A DNA stretch of 64,000 nucleotides from contig CAKTMK010000001.1 of the NCBI GenBank assembly GCA_934574045.1, positions 59,506 through 123,505 of the forward strand. Reading direction: 5' to 3'. Positions 8,192 through 16,499 of this stretch are shown here, in pieces. Below the pieces are notes generated by a model. The model saw only the letters and a list, made by a program, of their open reading frames with translations. It had not been told where the DNA came from and did not search any database. Position numbers and translations under genes: made by a program. Numbering within the stretch: position 1 is the first letter of the stretch; each line of letters begins with the position of its first letter. This DNA comes from an uncultured Oscillibacter sp. (GTDB lineage: Bacteria > Bacillota > Clostridia > Oscillospirales > Oscillospiraceae).

Positions 8192-9669
8192 AGGCACTCC
8201 CGCATGGCCTCGTACATGCCGACGGCCTCGATGCGCTCCAGCGCCGCGGCCGCGGCCTCCTCAAAGCCGGGCAGCTCCGCCAGCGCGCCGTCCCACATCC
8301 GCGGCTCGTTCACCACGGCGTGGATGATCTCCCGGGCGCTGCCGCCGCGGTGCCGATCATAAAAGTCCAGCACCCACGCGTCGTCCCGCACCTCATAGGT
8401 ATCCTCGCCCCGCCGTCCGATCAGGCAGCCCTCGCCCCGCTGGGAGGCGTTGTGGTAAAAGGTGACGTACGCCGCAAAGGAAAACGTCAGCCGCCGGGGA
8501 AGCGTCCCCGTCCGGCGCACATAATCCGTCACGCTGGGCAGGACCCGCGCCTTCCACTTCGCCGTGGAGTTCAGGGCGATGGACAGCAGCGCGTGGTCGA
8601 TATAGGGGTTGTTGAACCGCTCCGCCACCGCGTCCGCGAACTCCTCCAGCTCCGCCCGGGGCAGGTCCAGCGTGGGGATGATCTCCTGCCGGACGGTCCC
8701 GTCCAGAAAGCCGCGGATGACCTCGTCCTCCATGCAGCCGCGGACGATGTTCTGCCCCGCCAGATACGCGCCCAGCACCATGGAGGTGTGCGCGCCGTTG
8801 AGGATACGGACCTTGCGCTCCTTATAGGGCGCGTAATCGTCCACCAGCCGGACCGGAAGGCCCGCCTTTTCAAAGGGCAGCTCCCGGGCAAGGCTCTCCG
8901 GCGCCTCCACAATCCACGCGCCGAACAGCTCCCCGGTATCCAGCAGCCGGTCCTCATAGCCCAGCTCCCGGCACAGGTCCTCCGCCTCCGCCTTGGGATA
9001 GCCGGTCACGATGCGGTCCACCAGCGTGGAGCAGATGTGGTTCTCCCGCTCCAGCCAGATGAGAAAGCTCTCCTCCAGCCCCCACGCGGCGGCATAGCGC
9101 AGCAGGCACTCCCGCAGCAGGTCGCCGTTGTGGTCGTTCAGCTCGCAGGGCAGGATCCAGAAGCCCGGAAGGCCCACCTGAAAGCGCCGGTACAAAAAGG
9201 CCGTCAGCTTGGCCGGAAAGCTGGCGGGGGGCGCGTCCTCGGCGCCGCAGGCGGGGTCGAACACGATGCCCGCCTCCGTGGTGTTGGAGACGATGAAGCG
9301 CAGGTCCGGATTTTCGGCGCAGGCCAGCAGCTCCTTCCAGTCCCGCTTGGGATCCAGACACCGGGACACGCAGGAGATCACCCGCGCGCGGGACTCCCCG
9401 CGCCCGTTCTCCCGTCCCCGGAGGATCAGGGTGTACAGCCCGTCCTGCTGCGTAAAGCAGTCCGCGGCCTCCGGGTGCCCGCCCCGGGGCTGCACCAGCA
9501 CCACCTTGCCGTTGAACCCGGCCTTTTCGTTCATCTCGTCGATAAAGTGATCGACAAAGGCCCGCAGAAAGCCGCCCTCGCCGAACTGGAGGACCCGTTC
9601 CGGGGCCTCCCGCAGAAGATAGCCGCCGTACGCCTGACGCGCCAGCGTCTCATAGCAGAGCCGATCCAT
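8188..9669 (-). CDS. uxaB: Tagaturonate reductase (altronate oxidoreductase) UxaB
   Basis: A 493-residue member of the long-chain mannitol dehydrogenase family. The N-terminal nucleotide-binding part contains VLQFGEGGFLRAF, and the middle holds SNTTEAGI and LPCELNDHNG. The C-terminal domain carries the family lysine segment with VRILNGAHTSMV. It reduces D-tagaturonate to D-altronate with NADH, between UxaC and UxaA. The start lies one base after the MFS stop and has AAAGGCGG upstream inside the MFS gene; the end overlaps uxaA. UxaB and not UxuB is preferred because the gene is embedded with uxaC and uxaA, while a distinct fructuronate reductase is encoded at 20722. Confidence 0.93.
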   Translation of the reverse strand: MDRLCYETLARQAYGGYLLREAPERVLQFGEGGFLRAFVDHFIDEMNEKAGFNGKVVLVQPRGGHPEAADCFTQQDGLYTLILRGRENGRGESRARVISCVSRCLDPKRDWKELLACAENPDLRFIVSNTTEAGIVFDPACGAEDAPPASFPAKLTAFLYRRFQVGLPGFWILPCELNDHNGDLLRECLLRYAAAWGLEESFLIWLERENHICSTLVDRIVTGYPKAEAEDLCRELGYEDRLLDTGELFGAWIVEAPESLARELPFEKAGLPVRLVDDYAPYKERKVRILNGAHTSMVLGAYLAGQNIVRGCMEDEVIRGFLDGTVRQEIIPTLDLPRAELEEFADAVAERFNNPYIDHALLSIALNSTAKWKARVLPSVTDYVRRTGTLPRRLTFSFAAYVTFYHNASQRGEGCLIGRRGEDTYEVRDDAWVLDFYDRHRGGSAREIIHAVVNEPRMWDGALAELPGFEEAAAAALERIEAVGMYEAMRECL

Positions 9670-9670
9670 G

Positions 9671-10861
9671 TCATTCCGCCTTTCGCTGTTGAGTTTCCCT
9701 CCATGCGCTGAGCACGCTCAGGATAATGGACACGAGCAGCAGAGCCGTGCAGACCGCCACCAGCCCCATGCCGGCCCGGATTCCGGCCCGCTCCGCCGCG
9801 AAGCCCACCAGCGCGGGCGTAAGGATGCCCCCCGCGCTGCCAGTAAAGATCATCACGCTGCACCCCAGATCGTTGCCCTTGACGCACTCGCTGCCGAAGG
9901 CAAAGGCCGTGGGGTAAATGGTGGCCATGAAAAAGCCCGCGCACACCAGAGCGGCAATGATGACCGCCGGCGTCCGGCTGAAGAACATGACCAGAAAAGA
10001 GAGGAAAAAGCCGACGCCGTCCGTCAGCAGCAGGGCGCTGCGGGAGACCCGGCCCGTCAGGGACGCGCCCGCCATCCGCCCCAGAAAGATGGCCAGCCAG
10101 AGCAGGCTGTTCATCATCTGGGAGTGGGCGGCGCTGAGGATGCCCATGTCCTGAAAATACGTGACCAGCCATCCGGCCACGGCGTATTCCGCCGAAATGT
10201 AGAAAAGCAGCATCGCCGCGCCCAGCCAGAAGCGCCGGACCTTCAGGAAGCTGCGGTCCACCGTTTTGATGGACCGCCCTCCCCCCTCCGGCGGCAGGGG
10301 CATCCGGGCGTACACCGCCAACTGGCTGACGCACAGCAGCGTCAGTCCCGCAGCCATCACGCGCCAGCCCGCCGACGGCCACCGCCCCATGAACAGGAGC
10401 AGCACCAGCGGCGACGACAGCGCGCCCACCGCGTAGCACCCGTGCAGCAGGTTATAGCCCCGGACGGCCTTCTCCCCCGGCAGGGTGGAGATCATCGTGT
10501 TGGCAAAGTTGGAGTTCCCGCCCCGGGCCACGCCGGTCATCAGGCACGCGGCCGTCAGCAGCGCCGGCGCGCCGGCCCCGCTGGCGAAGATCAGATACGC
10601 CGCCGCCATCCACACGGCGGTGAGCAGGATGCTCCGCCGCCGTCCCAGATATACCGGCAGAAAGCCCGCCGCCAGAACGGAGAGGAGATTTCCCACCGAC
10701 TGGCAGGCCAGCAGCACGCCGGAAAGCTCATAGCTCAGCCCGTAGGTCTGGCGCAGGATGGGGATGAACGAGCCGAGGGGCTGGGACGCCGCCCCGCTGA
10801 CGAAAAACGCGAACAGCGTGCAGCGGAGCAGGCGGTCCTCCCTCTGGGACGTGTTTTCCAT
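9671..10861 (-). CDS. MFS transporter, candidate hexuronate permease
   Basis: A 396-residue protein with about 12 hydrophobic segments and a loop motif of the MFS type (GFLPVYLGRRRS near residue 65-75). It is closer in style to the FucP/sugar-symporter-like MFS group than to the ExuT (anion:cation symporter) group usual for hexuronates. It sits between uxaC and uxaB, with 12 bases to uxaC and one to uxaB, and weak ribosome sites consistent with translational coupling. Import of galacturonate or a related uronate is inferred from this placement; a TRAP system encoded in the divergent operon offers a second uptake route. Confidence 0.8.
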   Translation of the reverse strand: MENTSQREDRLLRCTLFAFFVSGAASQPLGSFIPILRQTYGLSYELSGVLLACQSVGNLLSVLAAGFLPVYLGRRRSILLTAVWMAAAYLIFASGAGAPALLTAACLMTGVARGGNSNFANTMISTLPGEKAVRGYNLLHGCYAVGALSSPLVLLLFMGRWPSAGWRVMAAGLTLLCVSQLAVYARMPLPPEGGGRSIKTVDRSFLKVRRFWLGAAMLLFYISAEYAVAGWLVTYFQDMGILSAAHSQMMNSLLWLAIFLGRMAGASLTGRVSRSALLLTDGVGFFLSFLVMFFSRTPAVIIAALVCAGFFMATIYPTAFAFGSECVKGNDLGCSVMIFTGSAGGILTPALVGFAAERAGIRAGMGLVAVCTALLLVSIILSVLSAWRETQQRKAE

Positions 10862-10873
10862 AAAAGCACCGCG

Positions 10874-12307
10874 TTACAGGCCGAAGTACCGGGCCGCGTT
10901 CTGGTAGCAGACGCCCTCCACGATCCGGCGCAGGGCCTGCTCGTCGTTGGGGTACTCGCCGTTCTCTACCCACCGGCCCAGCAGATTGCACAGGATGCGG
11001 CGGAAATAGTCGTGGCGCGCATAGCTGAGGAAGGAGCGGGAATCCGTCAGCATCCCCACGAAGTTGCCCAGAATGCCGAGACTGGCCAGCGAGCGCATCT
11101 GCGCCTCCATGCCGTCCTTTGTGTCGTTGAACCACCACGCGGAGCCGTGCTGGATCTTTCCGGGCAGGTCGGCGGACTGGAAGCAGCCCAGCAGCGTCCC
11201 CAGCTGGGCGTTGTCGGCGGGGTTGAGAGAGTAGAGGATTGTCTTGGGGCACTCGCCCGTCTCGTCCAGCGCGGAGAGGAACGCCGCGATGCTCTCGCCG
11301 CAGGTGTTCTGGGCGATCATGTCAAAGCCGGTGTCCGGCCCCATCTTGGCAAACATCCGGGCGTTGACGTTCCGGGCGCAGGAATAGTGGAGCTGCATGG
11401 CGATATCCAGCCGCTGATAGGCGCGGCCCAGATGGAGCAGCACGGCGGTCTGGTAGATCTCCGTCTCCTCCACCGTCAGCGTCTCGCCCCGCATGGCCTT
11501 CTGATAGGCCGCGTCGGCCTGCGCCGCCGTGCCGGGACGGAAGGGGATGTAGTCCAGACCGTGGTCGCTGGCGCGGCAGCCCAGGCTCTTGAAGAATTCC
11601 AGCCGCGCCGTCAGTGCGCGGCAGACCTCCTCCGTGCTCTCCAGCCGCTCCGCGCCCACGCTGGCGGCCAGACGGCCGATGTACTCAGCGAAGCCGGGCT
11701 TGGAGATGTTGATGGCCTTGTCCGGGCGGAACGAGGGGCAGACCTTGACCCGCACCGCGGGATCGGCGGCCAGCTTCACGTGCCACTCCAGAGAGTCCAC
11801 GGGGTCGTCGGTGGTGCCGATCATGGCCACGTTGGCCTTTTCGATGATGCCGCGCACCGTCAGCTTGGGATCGTTCTGCAGCTTTTCGTTGCAGAACGCC
11901 CACGCCTCCGCCGCGGTCTTTGCGGAGAGGGGCTTATCGTACCCGAAGAACTGCCGCAGCTCCAGATTGCACCAGTGGTACATGGGGTTTCCGATGGACA
12001 GCTCCAGCGCCTGCGCAAATTTTTCAAAGCGCTCAAAGCCCGGCTTGTCCCCGGTCACATACGCCTCGTCCACGCCGTTGGAGCGCATCAGGCGCCACTT
12101 GTAATGGTCGCCGAAATACGTTCCGTCCGGGTTCCCGCCGCCCAGCCAGACCTCGGCCAGATCGTGGAATCGGCGGTCCTCGCAGATCTCCCGGGGCGGG
12201 ATGTGGCAGTGATAGTCCACCAGCGGCAGCCCCGCGGCGTAGGTGTGGTAAAGGTGTCTCGCGGTGTCGGTCTCCAGCAGGAAGTCCCGGTCCATAAACT
12301 CTCTCAT
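10874..12307 (-). CDS. uxaC: Glucuronate isomerase (uronate isomerase) UxaC
   Basis: 477 residues, normal for UxaC. The amidohydrolase-superfamily metal motif DYHCHIPP lies near residue 33; IGNPMYHWCNLELR, the GTTDDP segment and FVGMLTDSRSFLSYARHDYFRRI near the C-terminus are all family hallmarks. It isomerises glucuronate to fructuronate and galacturonate to tagaturonate, thus serving both branches encoded here. The start MREFMDRDFLL aligns with the usual N-terminus of the family. The nearest Shine-Dalgarno is 36 bases upstream, separated by a GC hairpin. Confidence 0.96.
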   Translation of the reverse strand: MREFMDRDFLLETDTARHLYHTYAAGLPLVDYHCHIPPREICEDRRFHDLAEVWLGGGNPDGTYFGDHYKWRLMRSNGVDEAYVTGDKPGFERFEKFAQALELSIGNPMYHWCNLELRQFFGYDKPLSAKTAAEAWAFCNEKLQNDPKLTVRGIIEKANVAMIGTTDDPVDSLEWHVKLAADPAVRVKVCPSFRPDKAINISKPGFAEYIGRLAASVGAERLESTEEVCRALTARLEFFKSLGCRASDHGLDYIPFRPGTAAQADAAYQKAMRGETLTVEETEIYQTAVLLHLGRAYQRLDIAMQLHYSCARNVNARMFAKMGPDTGFDMIAQNTCGESIAAFLSALDETGECPKTILYSLNPADNAQLGTLLGCFQSADLPGKIQHGSAWWFNDTKDGMEAQMRSLASLGILGNFVGMLTDSRSFLSYARHDYFRRILCNLLGRWVENGEYPNDEQALRRIVEGVCYQNAARYFGL

Positions 12308-12350
12308 GGCAATGGGCGCGGCGGTGTTTCCGGGCCGCGCCGCCCTCCTT
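12308..12350 (-). promoter_or_regulatory. Ribosome binding site with hairpin spacer before uxaC
   Basis: On the minus strand AAGGAGG (12344-12350) is followed by two bases, an 8-bp stem GGCGCGGC/GCCGCGCC (12334-12341 with 12315-12322) with an 11-base loop, and then seven bases to the uxaC ATG. Linear spacing is 36 bases, far too long, but looping out the hairpin leaves nine unpaired bases, a normal distance. No other ribosome site precedes the start. Confidence 0.55.
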
Positions 12351-12363
12351 TTCCTTGATTTGT

Positions 12364-13431
12364 TCAGCGCCTGATGTCGTAGCTCATGTTCATCAGGCTG
12401 CGGATGCTCTCCGCGTCGTCGGTGATGTTTCCGTCGCCGTGGATGGTGTGCTTGATGACGCTGCTGGCCACGGCGAAGCTGACCGTCTCCTCCGGTCCAT
12501 AGCCCTTCATCATGGCGTAGATCAGCCCGGCGGCGAAGGCGTCTCCCCCGCCCACCCGGTCCAGAATGTGAAAGCTGAACGTCCGGCTCTCATAGGTCCT
12601 TCCGTCAAGCCACATGAACGCCTTCAGGGCGTTTTCGCTGCCGCTGTGAACGTAGCGCACGTGGCGGGCGATGCACTTGAGATTTGGATACCGCGCCGCG
12701 AACGCGCGGAACACCTCGTCCTGCCGGTCATAGTCCGGCTGGAGCGGAAGGCCGTCCTTCCAGTCGCCCCGGCTGTGGTCGGCCTCGTCCCGCCAGAGAT
12801 GGTACGGCTCGATCCCCAGCAGCACGTCCACGCAGGGAAGGCATTGGGTGCAGAAGTCCCGCGCCTGCTCCCAGCTCCACAGGGCGCTGCGGAAATTCCC
12901 GTCGAAGCTGACGGTCATCCCCTTTTCCCGGGCGGTGCGCAGACAGTCCAGCACCAGCCGGGCGCACCCCGGCGAGAGCGCCGGGGTGATGCCGCTGAGA
13001 TGGAGCCAGTCGTACCCCTCCAGCAGCGCGGAGAGGTCCACCCGGCTGAAATCGTATTCCGCCATGGCGCTGTGGCGCCGGTCGTAGATGACCTTGCTGG
13101 GGCGGATGCCGAAGCCCGTCTCCAGATAATAGGTCCCCAGCCGGTGGGTCGGAGTCTCCTCCGGGGTGGAGAGGATCACCGGCGCGCAGTGAACGTCGTT
13201 GCTGCGCAGCATCCGCACGGCGCTTTTGCCCAGGCTGTTGTTGGGGACCACGCTGAAAAAGGTGCTGTCGATCCCCAGATTCGCCAGCGCCAGCGCAATG
13301 TTGGCCTCGCTGCCGCCGTAGCTTGCGGCAAAGGAGTTGGCCGCGCGGATCTTTTCATAGTCCGGCGGCGTCAGCCGGAGCATGATCTCTCCGGCGGTGA
13401 TGAACCGCGGCGCGCGGACGGCGCTGTCCAT
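12364..13431 (-). CDS. kdgK: 2-keto-3-deoxygluconate kinase-like PfkB sugar kinase (second copy)
   Basis: A 355-residue ribokinase-family kinase. Visible features are an N-terminal AGEIMLRL, the substrate segment GGSEANIALALANLG, DGNFRSALW in place of the usual D-x-N-x-R, and the ATP/anion-hole segment DRVGGGDAFAAGLIYA with the catalytic Asp. It should phosphorylate 2-keto-3-deoxygluconate to the 6-phosphate. The ATG lies five bases after the stop of a related kinase gene. Its C-terminal half (for example EPYHLWRDEADHSRGDW) has an insertion that the neighbour lacks, so it may prefer a different 2-keto sugar acid. General function is confident; exact substrate is inference. Confidence 0.85.
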   Translation of the reverse strand: MDSAVRAPRFITAGEIMLRLTPPDYEKIRAANSFAASYGGSEANIALALANLGIDSTFFSVVPNNSLGKSAVRMLRSNDVHCAPVILSTPEETPTHRLGTYYLETGFGIRPSKVIYDRRHSAMAEYDFSRVDLSALLEGYDWLHLSGITPALSPGCARLVLDCLRTAREKGMTVSFDGNFRSALWSWEQARDFCTQCLPCVDVLLGIEPYHLWRDEADHSRGDWKDGLPLQPDYDRQDEVFRAFAARYPNLKCIARHVRYVHSGSENALKAFMWLDGRTYESRTFSFHILDRVGGGDAFAAGLIYAMMKGYGPEETVSFAVASSVIKHTIHGDGNITDDAESIRSLMNMSYDIRR

Positions 13432-13436
13432 CCGCC

Positions 13437-14459
13437 TTACCGCTGGACGCGGCCGGAGCCGTCGCCGCCGGCCAGCTTCTCCACCTCCGCAACGGTGACG
13501 CGGTTGTAGTCGCCCTCCACCGAGTGCTTCAGCGCGGAGGCCGCCGCCGCGAACTCCACGGCGTCCTGCGCGGACTTCCCGCTGCGCAGCGCGTAGATCA
13601 GGCCCGCGCCGAAGCTGTCGCCGCCGCCCACGCGGTCCACGATGTGGAGGTGATAGCTCTTGGAGAAGCAGCACTCCTGCCCGTCATAGAGCATTCCGGC
13701 CCAGTCGTTGTCGCTGGCGGAGATGGAGGTGCGCAGCGTGATGGCGACCTTTTCAAAGCCGAAGCGCTCCATGAGCTGGCGCGCCACGCTGCGGTAGCCC
13801 TCCCGGTCCAGCTTGCCGCCGTAAATATCGGTGTTTTCCGCCTCGATGCCGAACACGTCCTTGGCGTCCTCCTCGTTGGAAATGCACACGTCCACGTATT
13901 CGCACAGGGCGGTCATGGTCTCTCTTGCCTGCTCACGGGTCCACAGCTTGCCGCGGTAGTTCAGGTCGCAGGAGATCTTGACGCCCCGCTTCTTCGCCGC
14001 GCGGCAGGCGTCGGCACAGATGGCCGCCACGTTGGGGCCGAGGGCCGGGGTGATGCCGGTGAAGTGGAACCAGTCCGCGCCGTCAAAAATGGCGTCCCAG
14101 TCGAAATCCTCCGGCTGCGCCTCCTGAATGGCGGAGTGGGCGCGGTCGTAAATGCAGACGCTGCCCCGCTGGGACGCGCCCTTTTCCAGAAAATAGATGC
14201 CCACGCGGCTGCCGCCCCGGACGATCTTGGAGGTGTCCACGCCGAAATACCGCAGGGAATCCACCGCCGCCTGTCCGATGGCGTGGGCGGGCAGCTTGGT
14301 GACATAGGCCGTGTCCACGCCGAAATTGGCCAGCGACACGGCGACGTTGGCCTCGCCGCCGCCGAAGGTGGCCTGCATCTGATCGTTCTGGAAGAAACGG
14401 TAGTACCCGTTGGGGGCCAGCCGCAGCATGATCTCGCCAAACGTAATGACTTTTCCCAT
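13437..14459 (-). CDS. kdgK: 2-keto-3-deoxygluconate kinase KdgK
   Basis: A 340-residue PfkB-family kinase. The N-terminus MGKVITFGEIMLRLAPNGYY, the GGGEANVAVSLANFG substrate loop, CDLNYRGKLW and the C-terminal DRVGGGDSFGAGLIYAL anion-hole motif are typical of KDG kinases. It converts 2-keto-3-deoxygluconate to KDPG for the Eda aldolase encoded just upstream. The ATG at 14459 is preferred (AGAGG eight bases upstream) over an in-frame TTG two codons earlier. It lies 29 bases after eda and five bases before a second, divergent copy of the same family. Confidence 0.93.
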   Translation of the reverse strand: MGKVITFGEIMLRLAPNGYYRFFQNDQMQATFGGGEANVAVSLANFGVDTAYVTKLPAHAIGQAAVDSLRYFGVDTSKIVRGGSRVGIYFLEKGASQRGSVCIYDRAHSAIQEAQPEDFDWDAIFDGADWFHFTGITPALGPNVAAICADACRAAKKRGVKISCDLNYRGKLWTREQARETMTALCEYVDVCISNEEDAKDVFGIEAENTDIYGGKLDREGYRSVARQLMERFGFEKVAITLRTSISASDNDWAGMLYDGQECCFSKSYHLHIVDRVGGGDSFGAGLIYALRSGKSAQDAVEFAAAASALKHSVEGDYNRVTVAEVEKLAGGDGSGRVQR

Positions 14460-14488
14460 AATCAAACCTCTTTCAAGCCGTTGCGGCC

Positions 14489-15448
14489 TTATTTCTGCAC
14501 CAGATGGACGGCGAATCCGCCGATCTCATCCTTGAGATAGATGGACTTGGCCGCGCCCTTCGCGTCCGTTTTGCGGGTGGACTCGTCAAAGGCCGCGCCC
14601 TGAAGCTCCAGATGATAGACCGCCCGGTCCACGCTGTTGGTCCCGATGGCCAGATGCCCCCGGGTGCCGAGGAACGGCGTCTTCATGCACTCCACCGCGG
14701 TCCCCGCGAAAATGGAGGAGTTGCCCGGACGGTACTCAAGGCCCAGCAGAGCGCAGAACGACCGCGCCGTGCGCTCCGCCTCCGCCTCGTCGGCGCAGTT
14801 GATCCCCACGTGGCGCAGCTCAAAGCCCAGCATGGTCTTCACCGCCTCTCTGGAGATGCGGGTGATCTCGTCCCACTGTCCGCCGGAGATCAGGTCCTTT
14901 TTCACCATCCACGTCCCGCCGCAGGCGGCCACGCGGTCAAAGGAGAGGTAATCCATCAAATTCTTCGTGTTCACGCCGCCGGTGGGCATGAAGTCCAGCG
15001 GGAACACCGGCGCCAGCGCCTTGAGGAAGCTCACGCCGCCGGACTGCTCCGCCGGGAAGAATTTCACCAGCTTCAGCCCCGCGTTCACCGCCCGGGTCAT
15101 ATCGGACGCGTTGGCGCAGCCCGGCAGCACCGGAACGCCCTTTTCCACGCAGTAGTTCACCAGCGTCTCGTTATAGCCCGGAGAGACGATGAACCGCGCT
15201 CCGGCCGCCAGCGCGCGGTCGCACTGCTCCAGATTCAAAACGGTCCCCGCGCCTACCAGCACCTCCGGGCACTCCCGGGCGATCCGGCGGATAGCCTCCT
15301 CGCCCGCTGCCGTGCGGAACGTGACCTCTGCGGCGGGCAGACCCCCCGCGGTCAGCGCCCGGGCCAGCGGGACGGCCTTTTCAGCGTCGTCAATGGCGAT
15401 GACCGGGACGATCCCCGTGCGGGAGAGCCTTTGCAGCACTTCATTCAT
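14489..15448 (-). CDS. eda: KDPG aldolase fused to a VOC (glyoxalase-like) domain
   Basis: 319 residues, about 110 longer than a plain KDPG/KHG aldolase. Residues 1-205 are a class I aldolase. They contain VPVIAIDD, the catalytic Glu in AAEVTFRT, GAGTVLN, the Schiff-base lysine in GLKLVKFFPAEQSGG, and the phosphate-binding PTGGV. Residues 210-319 (FELRHVGINCADEAEAERTA onward) form a vicinal-oxygen-chelate fold with HVGIN at its start. The aldolase splits 2-keto-3-deoxy-6-phosphogluconate to pyruvate and glyceraldehyde 3-phosphate, the last step of this island. The VOC domain's role is unknown. First gene of the minus-strand operon, with AGGAGG ten bases upstream. Confidence 0.95.
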   Translation of the reverse strand: MNEVLQRLSRTGIVPVIAIDDAEKAVPLARALTAGGLPAAEVTFRTAAGEEAIRRIARECPEVLVGAGTVLNLEQCDRALAAGARFIVSPGYNETLVNYCVEKGVPVLPGCANASDMTRAVNAGLKLVKFFPAEQSGGVSFLKALAPVFPLDFMPTGGVNTKNLMDYLSFDRVAACGGTWMVKKDLISGGQWDEITRISREAVKTMLGFELRHVGINCADEAEAERTARSFCALLGLEYRPGNSSIFAGTAVECMKTPFLGTRGHLAIGTNSVDRAVYHLELQGAAFDESTRKTDAKGAAKSIYLKDEIGGFAVHLVQK

Positions 15449-15512
15449 AATCCGTGTTCCTCCTATGATCTTCAGGTCGGCATTTGCCCGCGTTAAGAGC
15501 GATGTCGCTTTT

Positions 15513-15540
15513 ATTATAATACTTGTATACTAGAAAACAA
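15513..15540 (-). promoter_or_regulatory. Promoter of the eda-kdgK-uxaCBA operon
   Basis: On the minus strand TTGTTT (15535-15540) and a consensus TATAAT (15513-15518) are 16 bases apart, about 65 bases upstream of the eda start. The predicted operator fills the spacer. Confidence 0.75.
15522..15533. promoter_or_regulatory. Predicted uronate-regulator operator, site 1
   Basis: CTTGTATACTAG, a near-palindrome located between the -35 and -10 of the eda operon promoter. It matches the sites at 16457-16470 and 22335-22346 and resembles the TNGTNNACNA class bound by FCD-type GntR regulators, one of which is encoded at 22414. A bound repressor here would block polymerase. Confidence 0.6.
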
Positions 15541-15545
15541 TTAGA

Positions 15546-15582
15546 GAAAAAAGAAAATTTCCACCTGCACTTTTGTGGAAAT
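15546..15582 (-). terminator. Terminator of the YcxB-like gene
   Basis: Stem ATTTCCAC / GTGGAAAT (15557-15564 with 15575-15582) with a 10-base loop is followed on the minus strand by TTTCTTTTTTC, immediately after the stop codon of the YcxB-like gene. Confidence 0.8.
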
Positions 15583-15585
15583 ATC

Positions 15586-16125
15586 TTAAACGGAGCCGCC
15601 GCAGCGGTCCAGCACCCGCTCCGCCGGGACCCGGCGGACGATCCGCTCCCACGCCGCCGCGCTGTATTCCGCCTCCGGCAGGAGGAAGGCCCGTCCCGGC
15701 GCGGCGTACAGGTAGATGCAGCCCTCCACGCGGTAGGCGCGGAAGATCTGCTCCCAGCGGTACTCCGCCCGTTCCTTTCCCGCCGCGACGGATACGCCGT
15801 CCTCGCCCAGACGCAGCGTGTATACGATCCGCCGTCCATCCAGCCCCATGCGCTTCGCCTGACGGCGGACGGAACACACATAACTGACCACATAGACCAG
15901 CGGAAGCCCCAGCCCCACCGTCAGCAGCACGCCGCCCAGCAGGCCTGCGCCCTCCCGGCTGCCGCGCATGGTGAGACACACCGCCGCGAACATCGACATC
16001 AGTGCGGCGAACAATGCCGGCGAGCGCCAGCGCTTCCGAACGGAAAACGCATCGAAGACGGCAAATCGACGAAAGGCCGCCGCGTCGATCCGCGCGGGGA
16101 CCAGCAGTTCCGTTTCCCTGTTCAT
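15586..16125 (-). CDS. YcxB-like membrane protein
   Basis: 179 residues with two adjacent membrane segments (about residues 30-47 and 53-78) and a soluble C-terminal domain of the YcxB-like type. The tail runs YTLRLGEDGVSVAAGKERAE, then YRWEQIFRAYRVEGCIYLY, a pattern of PH-like, membrane-attached bacterial proteins of unknown function. The start MNRETELLVPARI is supported by GGAGAGGGAG; earlier in-frame codons are arginine-rich and unlikely. It has its own terminator and is followed by the eda promoter, so it is a separate unit lying between the divergent uronate operons. Confidence 0.75.
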   Translation of the reverse strand: MNRETELLVPARIDAAAFRRFAVFDAFSVRKRWRSPALFAALMSMFAAVCLTMRGSREGAGLLGGVLLTVGLGLPLVYVVSYVCSVRRQAKRMGLDGRRIVYTLRLGEDGVSVAAGKERAEYRWEQIFRAYRVEGCIYLYAAPGRAFLLPEAEYSAAAWERIVRRVPAERVLDRCGGSV

Positions 16126-16456
16126 AGCAGCTCCCTCTCCGCCCGGTCCCGCCGGACGGTCCTTTCCGTGTCGTTTCCGCGCGGATCTGCGCCGCCTGTC
16201 GGCGGGCGTCTGCGCGCACATCTAATAATGTATCCGTTCCCCGCGGACCGCGCTTCCACGGCCCGCCCCCGGGCGCTCCGGCCGGAGCATCCTGTCGGAA
16301 AAGCGCGCCGGCGTACGGCGCTCTCCGTCGGGTCCGCCGGCAATTTTCTCCCCCGCGCGGGAAAGGGTCAGTTCCTTTTTAACAAATCTGCCGGGATAAA
16401 ATCAAGTACCGCCGCCATTTTTTGGGGTTCTGCACAAATCCTCCTATCCGTTTTCT
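16126..16456. other. Intergenic region upstream of the TRAP operon
   Basis: About 330 bases without a convincing gene. The left part is GC-rich and gives only an arginine-rich minus-strand frame that looks like noise. The right part (16370-16456) is AT-rich and leads into the operator and promoter of the TRAP operon. No hairpin terminator or riboswitch-like fold was recognised. Confidence 0.5.
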
Positions 16457-16470
16457 ACTAGTATACTAGT
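16457..16470. promoter_or_regulatory. Predicted uronate-regulator operator, site 2
   Basis: ACTAGTATACTAGT is a perfect 14-bp palindrome whose last base is the first base of the TTGACG -35 element of the TRAP operon. It shares its core with the sites in the eda promoter and before gntR. Confidence 0.65.
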
Positions 16471-16499
16471 TGACGGGTAACGCCATTTCGTGTTACAGT
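16470..16499 (+). promoter_or_regulatory. Promoter of the TRAP-uxuAB operon
   Basis: TTGACG (16470-16475) and TACAGT (16494-16499) with an 18-base spacer, about 70 bases before dctP. Confidence 0.65.

Noticed and set aside
9668..12358. An 896-codon plus-strand open frame opposite the uxaC-MFS region
   Set aside because: Its product is Arg/Gln/His/Gly-rich nonsense with no fold; it is the antisense shadow of well-identified genes in GC-rich DNA. The same holds for long plus-strand frames at 2022-3677, 3283-4827, 6455-12358, 33321-35678, 43961-47374, 51565-53526 and 58745-60802.
12364..13674. A longer start for the second KDG kinase overlapping the upstream kinase
   Set aside because: The extra 81 codons are out-of-frame shadow of the first kinase (Arg/Gly-rich); the ATG at 13431 fits the family N-terminus.
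16122..16343. A 73-codon minus-strand frame upstream of the YcxB-like gene
   Set aside because: Arg/Pro-rich composition, no ribosome site, and overlap with the promoter region of the YcxB-like gene.
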